This document shows, piece after piece, positions 1-9,576 of a stretch of 64,000 nucleotides of DNA. Each line of letters begins with the position of its first letter. The first letter of the stretch is position 1. Location: NCBI RefSeq assembly GCF_010389155.1, contig NC_057769.1:21514735-21578734 (forward strand). The letters run 5' to 3'. This stretch comes from Erigeron canadensis (taxonomy: Eukaryota; Streptophyta; Magnoliopsida; Asterales; Asteraceae). The translations under genes were made by a program, and so were the position numbers. The notes beneath the pieces were generated by a model. The model was not told the DNA's origin. It searched no databases and was given only the letters and a program-made list of their open reading frames with translations.

Positions 1-1
1 G

Positions 2-361
2 CAAAATTGCGTATCACTGTCAACAGCGGAGGCTGAATATGTGGCTGCTGCTAGTTGTTGTGCTCAAGTGTTATGGATGAAAACACAACTTACCGACTAT
101 GGTCTGAAATATGATCGTGTCCCTATCTACTGTGATTCACAAAGTGCCATTGCAATTGCTGTCAACTCAGTCAATCACTCACGCTCAAAGCACATTGATG
201 TGAGATATCATTTTCTCAAAGATCATGTTGAGAAAGGTGACATTGAACTCTACTTTATGGGAACTGACCACCAACTCGCTGATTTGTTCACAAAACCACT
301 GGACGAAAAGAGGTTTAATTTCTTAATCTCTAAACTTGGTATGCTAAATCTTGATCCTTGA
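2..361 (+). CDS. Copia pol C-terminus, RNase H domain (partial, SireA)
   Basis: The reading frame is already open at base 2 and ends with TGA at 359-361, giving about 119 residues. It begins within the Copia RNase H signature STAEAEY and carries the usual C-terminal end HIDVRYHF, then DHQLADLFTKPLD, then a KLGMLN-type end. The domain degrades the RNA strand of the RNA/DNA hybrid during reverse transcription. The stretch seen has no stop or frameshift, but the rest of the polyprotein is outside the window. It is clearly related to, but distinct from, the pol ends at 12856, 33571 and 41706. Confidence 0.9.
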   Translation, partial: QNCVSLSTAEAEYVAAASCCAQVLWMKTQLTDYGLKYDRVPIYCDSQSAIAIAVNSVNHSRSKHIDVRYHFLKDHVEKGDIELYFMGTDHQLADLFTKPLDEKRFNFLISKLGMLNLDP

Positions 362-504
362 TTCACTTTACTATGGAAGGAATTCTTGATTCATTTTTCA
401 AAAATCATAAAAAGTTGAAAAACAAAAATCAAATACAAAAATATAAAATTTGAAAAATAACAAAAGATTTTTTAATTTTTTCTTTCCTTTTATTTCAAAG
501 TGGC

Positions 505-693
505 TTGCATATATTCTGTATGCAACCCGTTCTTCATTAAACTATTTATTTAAAAATGGTTTACATATACTCTATATGTAACTGTGTTTAAATGATATAT
601 TTATTACTTCATGGCTTATGCATACTCAGTGTATAACCCATACTTATTTGTGTTATTTATTTTATAAATAGTTTGCATATACTCTGTATGCAA
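505..693 (+). repeat. Four-copy hairpin repeat, about 56-bp period
   Basis: Four 21-bp imperfect palindromes of the form TTGCATA-7 bases-TATGCAA lie at 505-525, 561-581, 616-636 and 673-693. Each can fold into a 6-7 bp stem. Starts are 56, 55 and 57 bp apart, with AT-rich spacers. Confidence 0.8.
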
Positions 694-3082
694 CCTGGTT
701 TTAAATAAAATTATTTATGTTTCAAAATTGAAATTAATTCATGTTGTTATACATATAAATTGATATAAGATAACATGGAATTGAACGCCTTTGTGTACTT
801 CCAAGTGGTCTTATATGAATGTATATGTGTAAAACAAGATGTTAATTGCAGATTTTGTTACACCTGTTTCAAAAACTCTCAGTTGTTGATATGAGAAGCA
901 AAGGATTGAACGCCTTTGTGTACTCCTGAGTTATCTCATTTTGAACAATTGATTGAGTTCATTTTTCATAAAACCTGTTTTGATTTCACATAAATCATTT
1001 TTGCTTCACCTTTTCTATGAAAACTTTCAAGATTTACCTTTGCATAGATTAAGGGGGAGTTTGTGATTTCAAAATTTCAAAACTTCAAATGTGTTTACAA
1101 ATCATTTTTTTACACACATATGATGATTTTTCAAATGATTTTCATCATTTGAAGTTCGGTGTTTAGTTTGCACTTGAGCGATTCGTTCACTCCATGACCT
1201 TCATCATCACCGATAAGTTCTAACCCAGGAGTATTCATTTTTTCTTTAGATAGTAAGGGTATTTTGAGTGATAATGATTTCGTGCAACTAGGATGGAGGG
1301 AGTAATGTCAAAAAGTGAGAGGTTATGGTGATAATGTTGTGAGAAAAGGGTTAAAAGAATTGATACCCTTCCCTAAAATTCTCAAATCACCGGGTAAAAC
1401 ACATTTCTATCGGATGTCATTTGTTGATATCTCGGTATTGAAGAAGCCTTCATGGACCCAATGAAGCGATGCACATCTTTACCTAAACACTCAAGTGTTT
1501 CTTAACAAATGCTTGTTTTATTTCTCACGGAGATTTTCTCATTTCTATTGACTCTTCATTTGGAAGATGTTCATATTGAAAAAGGGTGACACTCTGCTCC
1601 AGTCCCCGACTTCATTTGATCACTTTGTGTCTAGAGCTCTCATGATTGATCATTAATTTGATCGTTATTCATTCTTTAGGACACATTTGCATCATATCTT
1701 TGTGATATACATGCATATCTTTGTGATATAGCCGGAACATTTGTAGTGATATCTTAATTGATATTTCACGATGATCAAATGGAAATCCTACCATTGCTAA
1801 TATCATTTCCCGCTTTGAACGTAGGTCTCATAATTGCATTTTTGTAATTATTGAGTTAACAAGAAGTCTATTGTGACCTTGGATTTTTTTTCTTTCTAAA
1901 AGTCTTTAAGGATAGTAGAACATGGTTATCGAACGCCTAGGTGACACTGACCATGGTTTACATTCTTTGAAGCATTCTTGAGGTTGGAAAGCCAAAAGAC
2001 CAAACTATGTTAGAGGTTTGCTTTGTGCGTTTCTCAATGATACATAGGAAATCCGATAAATGGTATACATTTTTCTTCGGTCATTTCATTAATCTTTTTG
2101 ATTTTTGAATGCAAACGGATCATTCTTATCCGGTTTCTTTTCTCATCACCCGAACACAGAAAACACCAACACCATGACACAATGTTTATATGACACAATT
2201 TTTCATCACCCGAACCCAGCAACTTCAATCTCACATTTTAGTCATCCATAGGAACAATTGGGTTGGATTATATGGTTAGATTGATATTTTGATGGTTGAT
2301 AATTCTCCATGAGCATAATGTCTAGAACTTAGTCATGATTATTTCTTTCAAACAATCCAATCAATCAATGTTTGCATAATGACATTGGTTCCCAATTTTG
2401 TCATTATGAGGGGGAGAAAATAGTATGATTGATGATTATTGATTAGGAGAAGAAATTAGAATGATTGATAAGGACAAGGAGAAAAGTTTGTGTTTGGTTG
2501 TTTCAATTGCTTTCAGAGATACTATTATTCAGCTTCAAAAATCGAAGATACTGTGATTACTCATGGATTAACTCATTCAGATATTTACTCTCAAAAGTGC
2601 TTAAGATAAAGTGACAAAGAAGAAAAGCCTCAAAAAGAGTCTTCATCAAATTAAAGATCTTCACGTCATTCAACAAACACTTTACCTAAAGCTACATTGC
2701 ACATATCAAGGGGGAGAGTACATATCTCTGAAAATTCATTCCAAGATTTCAAAGAAAAGACTTCAAGATTCGAAGATTGAAGAATTCAAGACAAGTTCAT
2801 ACCTTCCGCACCTCAAAAGACAACTCTGATTCATGATTCAACAATCTTCAAAGATTTAAGACATACACACACTCATCATTCTCTGTTCTATAAGAACATT
2901 GACAATCAACAAATGATTTAACTTCAAGAAGTCCAAGACCTAGACTGAATCAAGTTCTCCAAAGACAATGAGAAAGCTTTGAAGACTTGTTTCAACACAC
3001 CAATTGTCTTCATCATCGGGCTCATCAAACTCATTCCTAAAAGACAAAACAACACATACTTCAGACCAAACAATATATCACT

Positions 3083-3093
3083 AAGGGGGAGAA
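3083..3093 (+). promoter_or_regulatory. Polypurine tract of SireA
   Basis: AAGGGGGAGAA lies directly before the LTR start TGTTAG. This is the expected plus-strand primer for reverse transcription. Confidence 0.8.
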
Positions 3094-3405
3094 TGTTAGA
3101 AATCCAAAAATAGTGATACATTGTAATTTAAGTTATGGACATACTTGTTGTTAAGTCATAAGTTGATGATTTCTAAGGTTGAGAGGCTAATAGTGTTAAT
3201 TAGCATAGTTGGATAGTTTAGACTATAAGTAGCCCTCAATTCCTTAGAAATCATAACTGGGGCATAACCTGATCATAACATTTTTCATACCATTACACAC
3301 ACTTGATTCCAATTCTCTCTCAACACACACACAAACACCAAGAACACACACTAACCAAACACCATTGTTAATGTGAATTCGGTTGATAAAATCGTGTTGA
3401 TTACA
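3094..3405 (+). repeat. SireA 3' LTR (312 bp)
   Basis: It starts TGTTAGAAATCC just after the polypurine tract and ends GTTGATTACA. A TATA-like TATAAGTA at 3224-3231 would be the U3 promoter. A related, truncated LTR is present inverted at 18964-19194, with a better TATAAATA box. Confidence 0.85.
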
Positions 3406-3767
3406 ATATATACAAAAACTGAAATCTTGTGGTCCATGTGAACGTTTATGGTAAAAACTTACGAACTCACCAACATTATATTGACGTATTTTAGCGTGTA
3501 TTTCTCAGGAAACAAATTACTCAGAGTGTAAGTAGAAGAAGCATGCTTTTTGGGAGTCACATATGCATTCACTAAAGAACAAAGATTTTCAAGAGCTTTT
3601 CTATTAAGATAATCATGTTGTAGAAACTCTAGTATAAGTTTTGTACACTTGGTTTTTATATGTATAATATTTCAAAACGTCTCATTTAGAGGTCGTTTAT
3701 TATAATTTGTGATTGTGATCTCAAGAAGTCACCCTCCGCTAGGTCCTACCTTGGGCAGGGTGTGACA
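3406..3767 (+). repeat. Gypsy LTR, 3' part (interrupted by SireA)
   Basis: About 360 bp closely matching 20080-20434. It ends in TGTGACA and is followed after three bases by a tRNA-iMet primer site, so this is a 5' LTR end. The 5' part of the LTR lies beyond SireA, outside the window. Confidence 0.8.
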
Positions 3768-3770
3768 GAA

Positions 3771-3782
3771 TGGTATCAGAGC
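3771..3782 (+). promoter_or_regulatory. Primer binding site (tRNA-iMet)
   Basis: TGGTATCAGAGC, the canonical plant iMet primer site, three bases after the LTR end TGTGACA. Confidence 0.85.
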
Positions 3783-4469
3783 CACATGTTATAGCGAACT
3801 AAGTTGCATTAATTAGTGTGCCTTAGAAAAATTAAGTTAGGCTACATTAATGAACTTAGACTATAACTGTTTTCTGACAAATTGCTCTCCTACATATACT
3901 AGCCTACATGCTTAGACATGCTTTACGGAATAGAGTAGTTAAATTTAAGGATGCTTAAATTTAACGAGTAGATATTACGTAGGCACTATTGATACCTGTC
4001 TGATCAAACTCTTAGAATGAGATCATCATATTCGATATAGTCATTTATAGTCCTTGTGGATTCAGAATCGTCACTCTTAGTCCCTCTAGTTTCAGTGCCA
4101 ACAAATTCCTTTCCAAACTCCAATAAATGTATACTCTCTTCGTAAATTATCGTAACCGACATAGAGAATGAGCACAACGATATGGTTTCCATGGTCATTC
4201 CAATGGACTCAAAGGAACGCATCTCACTACTGAGAGACTATTGGAAGCAAATATGAAGCGGTGATATGGTAGGATGCCATCATGAAACTTCTGATTGATG
4301 ATTTTACAATTACATGATATATTTCGTAGAATAATTAGTTCTGACAACATCAGAGAAGTTGTGAACTAATCCTAAGGATAAAATTCATATAGTTAGTCAT
4401 CATCTAGGATTCATCTCGAAATTTTTATTCTTGGATACAAATAAATCATCGCAACGAAAAAAAATATAT

Positions 4470-4542
<73 letters not shown>

Positions 4543-6451
4543 TACCTCCACACTCTATTTGATCTGGAGTGGGGTGGGCAACTTCAGTCGATATCGCCCC
4601 TCGTTCTGGAGCTAGCAGGTTCTCACGGTTAAAAACAAAAATGGATGACCATCTCGATGAACTCAATATCGTCCATCCGAATTGCCTCCACTACAGGCAA
4701 CTCCTCTATCTCTTTGCCTATCGAAAATCTAGCCCGACTCTATGTCTCTATTTATTCTAGAAATGTTAACCGAGTGACACACTGGGCCATAGGTCATGAA
4801 AGGGCTTGCCCCTCCATCCTCCTTACCCAATACTAAATAAAACTTTCATAAATATGAAAACGATAGTAGTAATTCTGGATACATTCACAATAGAGTCGTC
4901 ATAGGGTCGGCCCAATTTTTTTTCAAGTAAGACAAATTTTGAGAAATTTTTATTTAGTCTTTAAAAAATACCAATATCTTTTATCTGGTCAGCAGATAAC
5001 AAAAGTATATATATATATATATCCAAATTATATTTAAAGAAAATGATGAGGAGTTATTAACACTAGAATGACCTAGTTGCTCAACCTTTTTGTTGACCTT
5101 ATAGAGGACTAATTTTGAGATTTTTATTTTATGACGAATGAGCTTACTCTATCCTGCCCACTTTTCTAAGTTTGTTATAAAAAGTAAAAGAAAAAAAATT
5201 AAAAAAAATTCAAATTTCTCTCTTTTATTTAGGAAAAAAAAATCTACTTTCAAATGACTAGAGTAGTTATGGATTGAGTTTGACATTGGCAATTAAAATG
5301 AGACTTAAAAAGTTGCGTTTGATTTATGATTTTTTTTTTATTTGTATAAAAATATGAGCTATAGCTGCTTGTTACTTAAAAAGTTGACATTGGCAATTAA
5401 AATGAGACTTAAAATCTCTTTGAAACGCTTGAGTCAAACACGCCCATATAAAAAACATCAATTAACATTTGTCACAAAAAAAAAAATTCAATTAAATGGA
5501 TTAACACAAAAGGTGAACCTTGTGAAATTAGTCGGCTTCGAGTTTTAAATCATGAGAGGTAAACAATGACTTACTTTATTAAGAGTAAAAAATTGTAGTT
5601 TTCAAATCGGTGCGGCTGAAACATTTGTAGGAGATGACCAAATAACTAAGCAGTTGGGCTGTTTATTTCTTTTACCTATTATAGTTAGGAATTTGTGATT
5701 ATTCATAACCTATGACACTAGCCCATCAAATAAAATTAAAAACCCGAACTATTTGAGGACTCTAAGTAAAATGCCTTGCCACATATATTGTAAAGACTCG
5801 AACAAATAGATCCCTCTCACTTACTGTTAAATGACACCTCAAGAGTTAGAACTTGGTATCTTTATCTAGTGAAAACTTCGTCTCTTTAGAAGAAACTCAA
5901 GATGACCATAAATTTTATCTTGTTAAAACATAGAAAAACCTTAACCTCAGAATGTGTAGCAGAATCGCGGCGGGCTTTTAAAACACATATCCAAGATGCT
6001 CTAATAAACTAGTTCCATCACTTTTCAACATCTACGACATCTTAGAACTAATAAGAAATACTTATCCAATGGAAACTTTATCACTTTAATAATCTAAGTT
6101 AAAGATTAATTTCATTGTTTTTTTTCTAATAACCCATAAAAATCATAGTCGAACTCCAACATCCGAGTGCACAGCAGAAGAGATACTTAAACAAAGAAAT
6201 CCTATCACTTACAAATTTCACGACATCTTTCACATTTAAAGCGAAAACGTATATAGTCTAATGCCGACAATTAGAGGTACGCAGAGGAAGCACGTTGACC
6301 AGGTCTCTTGCAGAAGTTATGAGTTAATGTAGAAACACGAAGCTCTTTTTATTATAAAAGAAAAAAAATGCCCTCAACATCTATTTTCATAAGTTATACC
6401 TCACCTCACAATCTAAATTTCGGGAAGAAATTTCATTTAACGAGTAGATAC
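3783..6451 (+). other. Decayed Gypsy interior, no gene
   Basis: After the primer site the sequence should be a Gypsy leader and gag-pol, but I find no gag or pol motif. Only short frames remain. The far end, about 6409-6450 (AATTTCGGGAAGAAATTTC, then TTTAACGAG), resembles the usual 3' end of chromovirus-type Gypsy interiors. The phrase TTTAACGAGTAGATA occurs at both ends (about 3958 and 6437). Most of the interior has been lost or is beyond recognition. Confidence 0.45.
4469..4541. repeat. (TAA)n microsatellite
   Basis: An almost pure run of ATA/TAA trinucleotides, about 24 units. It encodes a meaningless leucine run on the minus strand. Confidence 0.95.
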
Positions 6452-6927
6452 TATAACAACCGGCAAATTTCAGTTCATTTCTCATTACACATATTTAATT
6501 AAACATTTTTCTTTGTCGACAAGCAGCAAAATACTAATCGAAATCAAAGGAAAATGTGGTAATGCACCTAAGCTGACAAGTCATCCTATTTAAGTTGATT
6601 AAATTCTAACAAATCTATTAACTACGTATGACTAACAATTTAGTATATTTATTGTTTAATTGTATCTAAATCTTATGTTTAAATATTTTACCAACTTATA
6701 CTCCATGGATCCTACGTACATATTGCATGAATACATACATATGGATGAAAACTATATATTTTGTGTCACTTAGCATGTAAATCATATATGTCATGACCAG
6801 CTTATGGATCAAGTCATGATTAATTTAGTACAACAAAACAATAAACAAGTAAAAAGTCAAAGACTTTATTTTACTCAACCTAATAAGACAAACAATAAAA
6901 GAATTCAAAGATTTATTTACTAAAGAT
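6452..6927 (+). other. Possible start of a Gypsy 3' LTR, truncated
   Basis: TATAACAACCGG follows the chromovirus-like 3' end and resembles the common LTR start TGTAACAACC with one change. The rest is AT-rich, without ORFs, up to the start of SireB. Confidence 0.35.
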
Positions 6928-7648
6928 TGTTAGGTCCAGATTTACTGGACTCGCTCCAGACGTGATTACTGGAGCCCTCTGAAGATTTGTCCAGAATCTA
7001 TGTGAAGACCAGTGAACAACTTACTTGTACAGAAATCTGGATTCCACCGGATTCGTTCACTGGACTTCACTCCAGTCAAGATCTTTCCACTGAAGAACAT
7101 TCTCACTAAAGTCGAAGACTGAAGTCTGAAGAAAGAAGTCTCACAAATAGCGGAGCTCACTTGAAGACTTACCAGATCTCCTGACTGGAGTCCTTGTCAG
7201 TGTTCTAGACCTTACAAGTCTGAACACTGATTACGAGGATTTGACTTTATGCCTTTACATGCCTTTAACTGGACAAAGAGTTTATAGGTTATTTAGACCT
7301 TAAGTATTTCGATCAAAGAGTTTATTTAGCAAAGATTAGATCACTTGTAATTCATAAGTTGTTTAGATACTTAATTTGTAATATCTTTTTCCGCAACAAC
7401 CTTGTATTTTATTTAACATCAATAAATAAAATACACTTGAAATTTACATTGTGTCTCACCATTTACTTACTTGCCTATCTTTATATTGCTTAAGTACATA
7501 TTACGTTATATATATTCTTGAATTTATATTTATCGTAATACTAGTCCAATCTAGTGCTTACTTGACGTTTAATACTAGTCCTATCTAGTAATTACTTGAC
7601 TTGTTATTCTACACTTGTAGGTTAAACCATCGAGTGAGGGACTTCACA
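6928..7648 (+). repeat. SireB 5' LTR (721 bp, promoter deleted)
   Basis: It starts TGTTAGGTCCAG and ends GGGACTTCACA, two bases before the primer site. Compared with the 3' LTR it lacks a block after 7270 that holds the only TATA box (TATAAATA, 18247-18254). The gap holds about 25 bp of filler resembling nearby LTR sequence. A perfect 13-bp inverted repeat (TGTATTTTATTTA, 7403-7415 and 7423-7435) contains the AATAAA signal. Confidence 0.9.
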
Positions 7649-7650
7649 AT

Positions 7651-7662
7651 TGGTATCAGAGC
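7651..7662 (+). promoter_or_regulatory. Primer binding site (tRNA-iMet), SireB
   Basis: TGGTATCAGAGC, two bases after the 5' LTR end; 38 bp before the gag ATG. Confidence 0.92.
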
Positions 7663-7700
7663 AGAAGGCTAACGTACTTGCCTAGATCTGCATTTTCTCG

Positions 7701-9557
7701 ATGGCCTACCCAGAGAATACACAAGGAAACCCTTTAAACACCGGACCTCCACCCATAAATGAATTTGAACAAACCAATGACCATGCTAACAATAATCCAC
7801 CACCACCACCTCCTATTCCTGCTTCTCCACACGTGCATGTGCACTACTCAAAAACTCGTGTTCCCAAATTCAGTGGGAATGGTGATGAATTTGGCACGTG
7901 GAAAGCTAGAATGTTATTACATGTTACTGGTATTGAGAGGAATATGCTTAAAATTTTAAATGAAGGACCCTATATTCCTAGAAGTCCTCTCAATCCACTT
8001 CTTGATCCAACTGGAGCAAGATCTTGAAGGGAAAAGAGAGAGGAACACTGGTCTGAAGAGGAAAGGAGACTGGTCAATATTGACACTACCTTAAAAGTCA
8101 TGATCCTCGGGGTTGTTCCTGAAGCTCTTATTCCCACACTAGTGCTTTATCCCAGTGCCAAAAGCATGTGGGATGAACTAGTGAACCAGTATGAAGGTGG
8201 TGATGATACTATTGTTATCAGGACAGTGGCTTTAAATAAGAAGTACGAGTCATTTTTTGCCCTACCCAATGAATCATTAACTGGTACCTACACCAGATTT
8301 ATGTCCATCATAAACCAGTTGAGAGGGCTTGGGGTAGAAAAAGACAAGGACATACTTCTTGAAAAATTTTGTGATATTCTTCCTTCAAAATGGTCTCATA
8401 TGATCGTGGTCTTGAGACAAGGTAAAACCTTGCATTCCCATACTCTGTCATCTTTGTATGGAGCCTTCAGATTCACTGAAGAAAATCAAGCCCAGAGAAT
8501 TGAGGTAGAAAAAGATGTTATTAATCATGCCTCCAGTAGTTCCCCTGTGGTTAGTCATACTGAACCACCATGTGCAGCATTAATGTCTTCCGAGAATGTA
8601 TTTTCCATGAAGAAGATGATGTCAGAATTAATGGATTCTGGAGTCATGAATAATATCTCTCCAGATTATGATGAAACTGATAGTGATGATCTGATGGCTA
8701 AAACGTTTAACCGTTTCAAAGCGAGAGCTAACAGACCCACTGGACACATTGCACCCAGTTCTTCCACTGACAAGACCAATCTGACATGCTTTAAGTGTGG
8801 CAGAAACGGTCATTTCATGAAGGAGTGCAAGTCCAATCAGTTTGTCTCACAATCTGTTCCATCAACTGCGTATAACAAGCCTGATGATAGCTACAGATTA
8901 AAATACAAAAAGCTTAAGGCTCAAATTGCTCTCATGTCTGTAGAGAAAGATAATAATAAATGCATGGTGGCAAAAGAAGAATGGGTTCCCTCTGATGACT
9001 CATCAGTTGATGATGAAGAGGAAAGAGATTGTTGTTATATGGCTCTAGCTGATGAGGAGCATCTGGTGAAAAAAGATGTCACATCTGGAAGATGGGTGGA
9101 CATTGTCATTAAAAAGGTAATAGATTATGACAAAGAAACTGATCCTGAATTAAAATTGGACATTGCTGAAGCTTTAAACTTTGATTTAATGTTTGTGGAA
9201 ACTGTTCGTTCAGAAATATCAAATAATTTTGAAACAGATTTTTCTGAAATGACAAACTTACAATTTAAGTTAAAAGAATTGCAAGATATTGAACTCGCTT
9301 TCAAAGCACAAGTTTTGGTTACTGAAGAACTGGTCCAAGAAAAAGAAGAACTGGAAAATCTTTTATCAAAAGAAAAACATGTTATCCAGTCATGGCTTGA
9401 GACCAAGAAACCATATGATGCTGCACGTAACCAGTACCCCTTCCAAAAACGTGCATATCCAGTGGCGTCAACTGAGAAACCCACTATTTTTGAAAGTGAA
9501 ATCAACCAAATACCAGCTGGGATCCATCCTTGTGGATCCAGAGAACCCATCAGTTGA
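7701..9557 (+). pseudogene. gag: gag of SireB (one in-frame stop)
   Basis: The frame starts ATG at 7701, just behind the primer site, and runs about 618 codons to TGA 9555-9557. It is broken once by an in-frame TGA at 8025-8027, where the two relatives read through. Gag builds the virus-like particle. Visible parts are a proline-rich N-terminus followed by HVHVHYS, a conserved capsid-like region (FGTWKARML, then SAKSMWDELV, then PNESLTGTYTRF), and a CCHC zinc knuckle at 8787-8828 (CFKCGRNGHFMKEC). After that come an acidic stretch and a Glu/Lys-rich helical region near 9240-9400. The large size is normal for Sireviruses. The stop overlaps an ATG in a different frame, within a stem-loop at 9543-9564. 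Confidence 0.88.
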
Positions 9558-9564
9558 TGGGTTC
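9543..9564 (+). promoter_or_regulatory. Stem-loop at the gag-pol junction
   Basis: GAACCCATC and GATGGGTTC form a perfect 9-bp stem with a 4-base loop. The gag stop (9555-9557) and an ATG at 9557-9559 lie in it. The same stem is present at the junction in SireD (45084-45108) and SireC (49269-49293). Confidence 0.7.
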
Positions 9565-9576
9565 GCAAACCTTTAA

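Larger units (their letters stand above)
362..3093 (+). other. SireA 3' non-coding region
   Basis: This is 2.7 kb between the pol stop and the LTR with no open frame longer than about 72 codons. In the other Sireviruses here the corresponding place holds a large extra ORF. It contains a four-copy hairpin array (505-693) and two copies of GAACGCCTTTGTG (783-795 and 908-920), a motif also found behind pol in SireB. Four polypurine motifs are at about 1051, 2408, 2709 and 3083. The stretch 1198-1440 recurs inverted at 18694-18950. Confidence 0.7.
1..3405 (+). mobile_element. SireA: 3' part of a Sirevirus-type Copia element
   Basis: The window opens inside the RNase H region of a Ty1/Copia polyprotein. 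The element then runs through a 2.7-kb 3' non-coding region to a polypurine tract and a 312-bp LTR bounded by TG and CA. Several AAGGGGGAG-like tracts ahead of the LTR are a known Sirevirus trait. After the LTR the sequence ATATATACAAAAACTG continues a Gypsy LTR that is found without an insert near 20080. SireA therefore inserted into that Gypsy LTR, probably with an ATATA duplication. The 5' part lies outside the window. Confidence 0.85.

Noticed and set aside
4004..4222. 72-codon minus-strand frame with acidic end
   Set aside because: No recognisable domain; lies in decayed Gypsy interior.
4469..4666. Poly-leucine protein on the minus strand
   Set aside because: Translation of the (TAA)n microsatellite.
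9289..9576. Second + strand frame overlapping the end of SireB gag
   Set aside because: Overlaps gag out of frame; only its last bases touch the pol frame and the translation matches nothing.
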